Assembly (NCBI RefSeq): GCF_000003605.2 | Contig: NW_003106598.1 | Span: 182,693-214,053 of the forward strand | Length of the DNA stretch: 31,361 nucleotides | Direction: 5' to 3' | Origin: Saccoglossus kowalevskii | Taxonomy: Eukaryota; Hemichordata; Enteropneusta; Harrimaniidae | Shown here: in pieces, positions 23,627-31,361 of the stretch | How positions within the stretch are numbered: position 1 is the first letter of the stretch | How the letters are laid out: each line of letters begins with the position of its first letter | Notes under the pieces: generated by a model | Told to the model about the DNA's origin: nothing | What the model saw: only the letters and a program-made list of their open reading frames with translations | Database searches by the model: none | Program-made: the position numbers and the translations under genes

Positions 23627-25402
23627 ATGGGTAAATTTCAACACAAAGGACGAAGTTCCAGGAGAAAGATGTCGCGCCTTTTCAAGATCATGCTATTTCT
23701 GATCGCATTGGCTATTTTTATACTTATCAGCAATTTGGCCTTGTTATCAAACCCGTCATTCGTCTACCATACAACGCCCTCACTCGATGATGGCGATGAG
23801 ATGCATTCCTTCATGAGGGCGAGGAAACTGGAATCTGTTAAAGTGAACGCGGCAGACAACCCTGGGCTATTACACTTTGAAGAAGTTCGAACAGCAGTAT
23901 TCAAGCAAAACGTGGTGCAGACCTTCGGGGAAATGTGGACAGCGCCATCTCGAGGCAGTATTACGAGAATGTCGAATGGATATATTCACAGGAATGGACT
24001 AGTGTTATCAAATATGGAAGAATCTGTTTTAAACAATACAACGGTGTTGTCACGCGCAGCTATTTTATCATTTCTTCACATACAGCAGGATACTTTTGAA
24101 GACATAGTGTTTGGTTTATTACCATTTTTAAACTTTACGTGCGAATTTATGCAAACTACGGACCCTTTACAAATTTTGATGAAAACTCAATTACCCGCCG
24201 ACGTCATTGAGTATTTCTGCCACGTGAACAGTTCTCGTGTAATTTACGATATCCCGGATGTCACGTACTTTGCGAGCACTGTTTATCTTCCGGCATTCTT
24301 CCCGAACAACTTACTCCATCAGCAAGGGCTGATCCCACCGAATTCTCTACGCAAACTGAAAAGAACAGTTTTCAATGACGGTGACATCGTACTGTACCTT
24401 AGAGAGTCAGATCACACGTCTATACTTCTTGAAAACGAAAACGAGATTTTATCGGTCTTAGAAGCCTCGTTGCCCGACACACTGGGATTAGTTGTCTGGA
24501 AGTCGTCTGAACATGACTGGCGGGGAAACCAGCACACTTTCTCTCAAGCCAGAATTGTGTTGGCTCCTCGCAGTACTGCCGTTGCCAATGTCGCTTTCTG
24601 TCACCCTCAAAGTCACGTGATTGAAATAACCCACCGAAATTTTAGTTGCCATGGAAATAATTCTCTTAGGTGCTATGATGGTCTGGCGAAGGCGTTTGGT
24701 TTGAATTACTGGACTCTTTTTGCTGAAAGGACCACGCCGCAAGATGACAAGATCGCGCGTGTATCGCGAGAAAGTCTACTGCAGTTGCTGAGTGTCATTC
24801 TGGACGAGACGGACTACGACGTGTCCCAGAAGAAGAGTGATATTTTGCAAAGAATGTTCCAGGAAAGCATGCCGCTTGGACTTCGACAGATGTCGTCTAT
24901 TCTAGAAGACATTTTTTACAGGTCCGGTAGTTGTAAATTGCTAGTTTTCGGGTTTGCCAATGACATTGAATTGCTTAGCACCGCAAACCAAAATGGTGCC
25001 ACGACTCTTGTAGTCGCCGGAAACGACACGTCGCGAATGATTACAATGGCGCCCAAAGACGTAACTTACATTTCTGGGGAATACTCAGTTTCGAAGTCAG
25101 AATGGAAAACGCTAATTAACAACAAACCTGAACTTTTGCAAGAGAACTTTCCTAAGGAGTTGAAGTCCACGGTATGGGACATAATCATAATTCGTTCGAT
25201 TAACTCAGACTCGTATTTGTCGGATACCATAAAACCAATATACTGGGCTTCACAGATTGCTGGTATGGGTTCTTCTGTGTATATCCACGCAGTTCATAAC
25301 ACCATAGAATCGTCTGTAGCGTTCAAATTTTTTGGTGATTCTAGTTTGTTGATCGAAGAAGCCAACACTGCCATGGCTAAGTATGAGACCTCCCGGCTGT
25401 AA
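23627..25402 (+). CDS. GT61-like glycosyltransferase fused to a DUF579 (IRX15/GXM)-like domain, type II membrane protein
   Basis: Seen: 591 codons without an intron. The in-frame stop TGA lies at 23603-23605 and the first ATG at 23627 (G at +4); an ATG at 23669 is an alternative start. Residues 1-17 are basic, about 19-41 form one hydrophobic segment, and the rest is hydrophilic with about seven N-glycosylation sequons, so a Golgi/ER type II topology is inferred. Residues about 100-375 resemble the GT61 (DUF563) fold: NGYIHRNG at 117-124, DGDIVLYLRESD at 251-262, ENENEILSVLE at 269-279, then SQARIVLAPRSTAVAN and a VIEITHR strand near 331. GT61 enzymes transfer sugars such as xylose, arabinose or GlcNAc. 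Residues about 417-575 resemble plant DUF579 glucuronoxylan methyltransferases: KLLVFGFAND at 437-446, VWDIIIIRS at 516-524, YIHAVHNTIES near 552-562. Expected catalytic landmarks are altered in both domains (see findings), so activity is uncertain. The protein may act in glycan synthesis; substrate unknown. Confidence 0.85.
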   Translation: MGKFQHKGRSSRRKMSRLFKIMLFLIALAIFILISNLALLSNPSFVYHTTPSLDDGDEMHSFMRARKLESVKVNAADNPGLLHFEEVRTAVFKQNVVQTFGEMWTAPSRGSITRMSNGYIHRNGLVLSNMEESVLNNTTVLSRAAILSFLHIQQDTFEDIVFGLLPFLNFTCEFMQTTDPLQILMKTQLPADVIEYFCHVNSSRVIYDIPDVTYFASTVYLPAFFPNNLLHQQGLIPPNSLRKLKRTVFNDGDIVLYLRESDHTSILLENENEILSVLEASLPDTLGLVVWKSSEHDWRGNQHTFSQARIVLAPRSTAVANVAFCHPQSHVIEITHRNFSCHGNNSLRCYDGLAKAFGLNYWTLFAERTTPQDDKIARVSRESLLQLLSVILDETDYDVSQKKSDILQRMFQESMPLGLRQMSSILEDIFYRSGSCKLLVFGFANDIELLSTANQNGATTLVVAGNDTSRMITMAPKDVTYISGEYSVSKSEWKTLINNKPELLQENFPKELKSTVWDIIIIRSINSDSYLSDTIKPIYWASQIAGMGSSVYIHAVHNTIESSVAFKFFGDSSLLIEEANTAMAKYETSRL

Positions 25403-25454
25403 AATGTCGGTGTTTTAACAATTGGACGTGAAATGTGTTTTTAAATATTATTTG

Positions 25455-25460
25455 ATTAAA
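25455..25460 (+). terminator. Poly(A) signal ATTAAA, proximal
   Basis: ATTAAA lies 53 bases after the stop codon of the GT61-like gene. It is a common variant signal, and a T-rich and GT-containing stretch follows. It would give a very short 3' UTR. Confidence 0.35.
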
Positions 25461-25699
25461 GTAGTACATGTTGTACGAGTATTTTAAACACGGTGTTCCC
25501 CAGTGACAAGAAATAACGATTGCTTTGCATGAACACGATATTTCTACCTTGAATGTTTAAGATTACTGAAAAGAAACACTGCCTGTTTAGGACATATTCA
25601 TTTCAAGTTGAAAAACGACATTTATCATGCATGCAATTACATTGTTTTGCCGATTTCCGTCAAAATTGGCATCACATAGACATTTTCTATTTGATCCTC

Positions 25700-25705
25700 A
25701 ATAAA
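25700..25705 (+). terminator. Poly(A) signal AATAAA, distal
   Basis: A canonical AATAAA lies about 300 bases after the stop codon of the GT61-like gene, on the coding strand. It is the first canonical hexamer downstream of the stop and the better candidate for the main mRNA end. Confidence 0.5.
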
Positions 25706-26264
25706 ATGACCGACTAGCGGGCAATTTAAACGCAACCGATTCTTCGAGAAGGCTTGGGCAATTTCAAGCAACCCATAGTTCTGTATAGTCTATGATCAAA
25801 CGAAGTATAATAACAACACGTATGTTATTCTTGATCCGATTCAATGTATTTGTATCAGTTTCTCTAGCATGCAATCATGTTATCGAACAAAAATAAATTG
25901 TTGTTTACTATGAATATTATGGTAACAACGATGAAAAGATGCATGGTACGTTGGGTGGTCGTTGATCTCCCCGGTTGTTTGGAAATCAATAACATTAATA
26001 TTGGAACTCACACTTGTTTACGTTTTGCCGCATGCATCAGTGGCTCGCACCCGATAACGAAATAGCGACGCTTCGTTGATGCTATTGTTTTTTATCAAAT
26101 TCCATTGTATTTGCCTTTATTTCAAGGGTGCCACAGCAGATCGTAAGCTAGTTATTAGGTGCAGCCAACGAGCAATAAATTGAAATAGTCAATTTTCTGA
26201 GACAAAATTTATTTTATGGGCCTTTCGAAGTATGCTAATTAATATTAAGAAAAGAGGGGAAATT

Positions 26265-26808
26265 AAAAGCTGTTCATAAGCTACCCTGCACCTGAAAATA
26301 TTGGCCTCCCCTCCTGCTGACCAAATTCATCTTTCCCCTGCTCTCGTTAAAAAAACACTTTTTTGCCTACTCCCCTACCGCCAACTTGCCTTTCTTGCCC
26401 TCCTGCTGACCAAATTTATCTTTTCCCTCCCCTCATTAAAAAAACACCACTGATTGGTGGCGTAATTCATCGAGTCATTGGCTTCTATGGGCTTCTTGAA
26501 TACATTAACCACTCAGCAGATCAGTGGGTGACTCGCATTTTCAGTTATTGATAGCACAAGGCTGCCTACATTTAGCAGATGTTATTCCCTCCAATGCGTT
26601 TTTTTATTATACCCTGCCCTAAAGGCTGTTTTGCCCACACTGCGATATTTTTTATGTAAGTACCCTACCCACTAAAAAAAGTTTCCCTGTCCTTGCACTT
26701 TTTTTTAGAAATCTGTCCTGCCTACTAGGGGGTACTGATATTTCCCGCCCCCTACAAAAAATAGAAAAAATCCCCTGCCCTAAACAAAAACCACTTGGAA
26801 CAGCTTTT
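26265..26808. mobile_element. Possible inverted-repeat element rich in CCCT and A-tracts, about 544 bp
   Basis: AAAAGCTGTTC (26265-26275) and GAACAGCTTTT (26798-26808) form a perfect 11-bp inverted repeat around a stretch of unusual composition, with many CCCTGCCC/CCCTACCC words next to poly(A) or poly(T). Inside it, TCCTGCTGACCAAATT... TTAAAAAAACAC occurs twice in tandem (26312 and 26401, 89-bp offset). No transposase. The boundaries rest on one short repeat and may be wrong. Confidence 0.45.
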
Positions 26809-26964
26809 CCGATGAACAGCTCCATTGGCTGCATCTGAGTTATTGATCAGTGGTCTCGGCGACATTTGTCATCGCAATTACCCATACAGATGACGTCACA
26901 GTAGAACTATGTAAAACAATAAACCATTCCTATCCTTGGTGCGGACATCTTGGTATTTTCAACT

Positions 26965-27103
26965 ACTGTAAAATACTTTATTTTAATTGGTTGAAATTAA
27001 TTTTCGCGGAATTGAGTTATTTTCACTGAATTTTGATAAGTAGAATGTAAAATATTGGAAAAAAATGTCATATCCATTCAGTGAAAATAACGTACTTCAC
27101 AGT
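26965..27103. mobile_element. MITE with nested inverted repeats, 139 bp
   Basis: Outer arms ACTGTAAAATACTTTATTTT (26965-26984) and the complement of 27084-27103 (ACTGTGAAGTACGTTATTTT) match at 17 of 20 positions. Inside, TTATTTTCACTGAA (27017-27030) and TTCAGTGAAAATAA (27077-27090) are a perfect 14-bp inverted repeat that overlaps the right outer arm. ACTGTAAA...TTATTTT...TTCGCGG words resemble MITEs seen in many marine invertebrates (recollection, unverified). Confidence 0.65.
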
Positions 27104-29323
27104 ATTCAAAAGTACTGTTTTCTGATAGTTGTCGGCTTTTTTTTCACCGTGATGCTTGTCAGGCGGTGAAAATGCCCGGATGTCCGTCGCCGGGATGGGT
27201 GACGGTAATGTCGTTCATATCAACCACTGTGTTAGGTTGGGTAGCCGTTCGTCATCTAAAATATAGTAAAATCTCTTCAAAAACGTTAGTCTTCACTGAT
27301 GAACCCGATAGACGACAACAGACCAAAAAGATATCGACGTTTAAAACGCCCTTATCACTGCCTTATGTCACCCGTTTACGTCTTAGAAGCGTTTCGTCAC
27401 TAGATGGTGCAATTTGTAGCGAATTCTGTATATTCAGGGCTCATACCACTAATTGGAACTCCATAGACGACAATGTTAACTTGTAAGAAGATTGCTATAT
27501 GCAAATGAACGAGGTGCATTGACATGTTTAAAACTTTAACTGCAGTGTACCTTTAAAAAATGTTGCATAATTGTTGATTTAGACTCAAGTCGTCAACTTT
27601 TGTGCCAATATTATTTTTTTTTAAATATAAATTGTCTGAAAACATGCAAAATTTTTGTTTTTTAGTTTTTTGAGATATGGCGTAATCTTTTGACTATAAG
27701 AGCCAAATGGAAATAGCTAATTTTTTTATGAGCGAAAAGTAGAATTTAGTGACCTTACTTTTGTATCGTGATTCATCGAGGCACAGAACAAAATAAAGCC
27801 GCATGGTAAAAGTCGAAAACAAATATGGCGGTGAGTTTTAATCGTAACCAATTAATTGTTGTAATACATTACTGTACGAGTTCGATCTTTTCTGGATAAT
27901 GTTTTATGTTGAAATGTAGTTTTCACCCATGCACAATCCATGATGTCATGATGATGATTACTTTAGTAGTCCTAGTAGAAGTAGTGTAGTTTATTAAATA
28001 ACAAATACGAAACAAAATTATACAGACATTATACTGGAAAGTGCTTATACAACTGAAAGGAAAATTTGACAACGACCCGATACAGATACAAAGATGAACT
28101 TGTTTTTCCTCAGTATATGTTCGAGTATACCTTAGTTTTACATTCCTATATAAAACAAAGACAAAAATCTGTTTTCTTGCCTTTTCGTTCAGATTTACGC
28201 CACATATATATAAGTAAGTCTTGAACATAAACCCCCGCTACATCATTGGATAAAAGTGTCAGGATGAGTTCGACGCAGACGGTAACTATCATACACATAA
28301 TAGACTTTACATATCTCATCACCTCCACGACCCCTGACGTTTAAACATGCTATTAAATCTTCAAATCTGAAAAAAATCTGACCCCATTTCAACTGAAAAC
28401 TGTTTACTCGTAGTCGTGGAGCTATGCACACTGCTACGACTCGGCGTGACGGGATCTTGTTACGATGGGTCGCGAAGTGTCAAGTCACAGTCGGGTCGCC
28501 AAATAAATAATTATCGAACCATGATTCTGTAAGACTGTATTTAGAAATGAGCCACCCTACCGCTATTAGCGAGAAATCGCCAATTTTATCATAACACCGG
28601 GGTTGATCGCAATCTATTAATTTTCCCACATCAGTTATATACATGGACTGTCTTGGTCAATTAGTGACCCGAAAGAGTATTGTTCCCGGAATGTGTGGAA
28701 TGCTGAATTATCATTAAGACTTCAAACCATGAATTAAGGCATGGTATGTTTTACGTTAAACTGTTATTAAATATGTGAATGCCGTGATAGCAACTTCCTT
28801 TCGATGTTCACAACAGGTATATATTGCAAAAAGTCTTATGAGATGTATCGAAAGCTCCTTCATGATATTTGATATTGCTGGGAAAATGATTTATTATCAG
28901 TATAGCATGTCAAACAACTTGAATATTCATCACAAGTGTTTAATTATGTGCATTTATATTCCAAATAAACGAATCAAATTATAGGATACGTAATGTGAAA
29001 TATTTTGGATAATGGACAAGTGGAATGCAATCGTTCAGATAGTGTACGAGTGCATTATCCCCCTTACAACACGTAAACCGAACCTGGAGTTTGTACTGGC
29101 CAATCATATTCAACTGATTGTGTTGGTATGAGTTTCAGATTTGTTTTCATAATTCCGACTAGAGATTGATATCCTGATGGTTCAAAATACAATATGGTTG
29201 CATTTGAGTTGTTGGTGTTTCGAATTCGAACACAACAGGGTGGGTACATTTAAAATCTAGTGAATATCTCTACAACATCAAATCCGCCATGTGGACACCA
29301 GTTATTTCATCTTGCATAGTATG
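27104..29323. other. No gene recognised
   Basis: A 106-codon frame at 27166-27486 (+) starts with GTG, first ATG 27172, and has no recognised domain. Minus-strand frames between 27923 and 28431 overlap each other and look random. No repeat was identified. Confidence 0.45.
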
Positions 29324-29442
29324 AGGTTATTACGAGGATACCTCAAAGTATGCACGAAGACAGTACAGAGGGAGTATCGACCGATGCGCAGCGGAGATCG
29401 ATGCGAAGGTGTACTGTCTTCGTGCATACGTGCATAATAACC
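29324..29442. repeat. Left terminal hairpin of the long-inverted-repeat element
   Basis: GTATGCACGAAGACAGTACA (29348-29367) pairs perfectly over 20 bp with 29410-29429, around a 42-base loop. Outer GGTTATTA (29325-29332) and TAATAACC (29435-29442 by eye) add a further stem. Short ORFs reading through this palindrome on both strands are artefacts. Confidence 0.9.
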
Positions 29443-31263
29443 TTATTATTATACATATTTTTCTTCCAAAGATACACCATGGGAATTCCAAAATCCAACA
29501 TGTTTAGATCTGAATCAGCGAACTTCTTTGTGAGGAGTCCGGTCAAACCCCGGTGGCAGCCATGTTTGTTTTTATTATTAGAGAACGCTTACGCGTGTAA
29601 TCATTCCATATTTGGAAATCGCATTTTCTAATATGGTAGGATGAAAAGTACCCCGTAAAATACCGCAAAATTACTGCACGCTATAACTTATGACGTTACG
29701 GTGACAGATGTATAATAATTTTTGATACAACACACCATTTTTGTAAATTATACCCTCTCGTGCCGACGTGCTTCTATGACGTATATATGTTTTGGTGATA
29801 TATTCTAAATGACAAACGACAACACAGCCAAACACTTCAGCCTTCACCTGTATACGTCATTGTTACGTCACAAAACCTCTCCGTCACTAGAGGGCACGAT
29901 TTTTGATTTTTCGACGGAGTGCGACGATATTCCGCCCTCTGTGTTGAAATGTGCTCTATCCATTATCAAGTAGATTACACGTTGCGAATGGCGTTGTTTC
30001 AAAGAGGCAAGAATACATTCTCTTCATAAGGGCGTCCCGAAAATGGTGTTGATAACAGCAGGTCCATAGCTATCCTTTTCCTTTTTCTTACATTTATTTA
30101 TTCACACGTTTATCATTTTTTGCATAGAAATCATTTAATCACTGATTCCCATTCTTGGTTCCGGCAACTCCGCTCGTGCACTATCGCCCTCATTGGTCTG
30201 TCTGATAAATGTGTCAATACCATGGTGCTAGTTGTTTCTATGGAGGGCGGATTTGTGCAAGGCATTTGATACTAGTATTGATAATCATAGTACTATTTTA
30301 TGTAAGTTCAAATGTGCTGGTTTTGATACTCACAGTCACTAAGATGGTTTCACTCTTAATTTGACAATCTCAATTGAATTTGTTCGTTTTATCAGGGCGT
30401 ATTCAGATAAGATACCAATCAACTACCATGTACCGCATTCTTAGCCATCTGTTTTTTTTTATCGTAACCACGACTAAATATGAATATGTTCGCAGATGAT
30501 CAAACATTTATTTCATTTCAGGGGAAATAGTTTGGCTGTCAATGATAAATCAAATGAGGATAGATTTTTCATGTATGCCCGAAACCAAAATTACCGAGGA
30601 ACAATAAGGTGCACGGATTTCCTAATTCATGCATTTCTTCATGCATGCATTCATGAGTTGTTGAACACACTACATAGTTTTTCATTCAGCTTCTTTCAGT
30701 CATAATTCAAGACACATAAAAGGCAAAAATATAGAGAATATAGCAAATTATCTTTTTCTCTAATATTCTTGTGTAATCGGTAATTATGAAAATTAGTTAT
30801 GGTTGCATATGGAATATTTTTCGGTATTAATTATTCTTAATATAAATTTCTGAATTATTTTGTCAAATTTTTTTTCAGCTCCCTCCCAAACGAAAGAATT
30901 TCACAATGTCGAAAACGGAAAATCTTTATCATAGTGTTCACAGAGCAATTTTTTTTTTTAGATATGAAGATATAATTTTACAGTACCGCATAAATAAATA
31001 TTATATATATATAAATACAATAAATATTATTATACATCTGTCACTGTAACGCCATGAGTTACATCTTGTCGTAATTATTAGGAAATGCGAATTCCAAATG
31101 AAATGATTACGCGCGTAAGCGTCCTCTAATAATAAAAACAAACATGGCTGCCACGTGACCAGGGTTTGACCAGACTCCACACAATCGCTGATTCTGTTCT
31201 AAACATTTTGAATTTCGGCATTCCTATGATGTATCCTTGGAAGGAAGAGATGTATAATAATAA

Positions 31264-31361
31264 GGTTATTACGAAGATACCTCAAAGTATACACTCTGGC
31301 AGTACAGCGGTATCGATCGACGCGCAGCGCTGTACTGTCTTCGTGCATACTTGAGGTATCC
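31264..31361. repeat. Right terminal hairpin of the long-inverted-repeat element, incomplete
   Basis: GATACCTCAAAGTATAC... and CTGTACTGTCTTCGTGCATAC (the first 20 bases from 31331) with TTGAGGTATCC at the window edge pair imperfectly around a loop near 31309-31328. By comparison with the left hairpin, the missing outer bases should resemble CGTAATAACC; this is inference. Confidence 0.75.

Larger units (their letters stand above)
29324..31361. mobile_element. Long-inverted-repeat element with hairpin termini, at least 2.04 kb, cut by the window edge
   Basis: Sequence 29324 to about 29735 recurs as the reverse complement of about 31010-31361, at perhaps 80% identity by eye. Shared blocks include GCCATGTTTGTTTTTATTAT, CGTAATCATT/TGTAATCATT, GGTGACAGATGTATAATAAT (AGTGACAG... 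in the other) and TATAATAATAAGG. Each arm ends in its own hairpin. The 1.27 kb between arms shows no credible ORF. The right terminus is probably completed just past the window. A non-autonomous foldback-like DNA transposon is the best guess; the superfamily is unknown. Confidence 0.75.

Noticed and set aside
24488-24742. 84-codon antisense ORF within the GT61-like gene
   Set aside because: Shadow of the real coding frame.
27166-27486. 106-codon ORF as a small gene
   Set aside because: Non-ATG start in the long form, no recognised domain; retained only as a remark on the intergenic stretch.

Overview
The window looks like AT-rich nuclear DNA from an animal, most likely a marine invertebrate, in a draft assembly. 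The reasons are a Jockey/CR1/L2-type LINE fragment with a (TGAA)n tail, several families of short inverted-repeat DNA transposons, long simple-sequence tracts, an N gap, and one eukaryotic-style gene with a splice acceptor and poly(A) signals in a wide gene-poor setting. I cannot name the species. Nothing bacterial or organellar is visible, and no tRNA, rRNA or CRISPR array is convincing.

Only one intact protein-coding gene is supported. An uninterrupted exon at 23627-25402 (+) encodes a 591-residue type II membrane protein. It has a short basic cytosolic tail, a signal anchor, a glycosyltransferase-61-like luminal domain, and then a second domain that resembles the plant DUF579 family (IRX15/GXM, glucuronoxylan 4-O-methyltransferases). 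Several residues that are landmarks of catalysis in both families look substituted. A polypyrimidine tract and AG at 23511-23530 suggest a 5'-UTR intron, and poly(A) signals lie at 25455 and 25700. This fusion is the most interesting biological signal in the window.

The rest is intergenic or intronic DNA shaped by repeats. At 2.47-3.11 kb there is a degenerate tandem repeat. At 4.4-6.0 kb lies a 5'-truncated LINE on the minus strand whose 3' tail and flank are tandemly duplicated. TTAA-ended MITEs sit at 7.23, 15.65, 19.16 and 23.08 kb, the last just upstream of the gene exon. A pure ATT tract is bracketed by a 10-bp direct repeat at 8.49-8.59 kb. A 42-bp minisatellite at 11.75-12.15 kb creates misleading ORFs on both strands. 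Further degenerate repeats are at 16.4 and 19.4 kb. The gap at 17.72 kb has identical 32-bp flanks and looks like an assembly artefact. At 26.3-27.1 kb there are two more inverted-repeat elements. From 29.32 kb to the window edge there is an element of at least 2 kb with inverted repeats of about 0.4 kb, each ended by its own hairpin.

The hexamer CACGTG appears about 23 times by eye, several-fold above chance, and is unevenly distributed. All comparisons to families are from recognition of motifs, not from searches.
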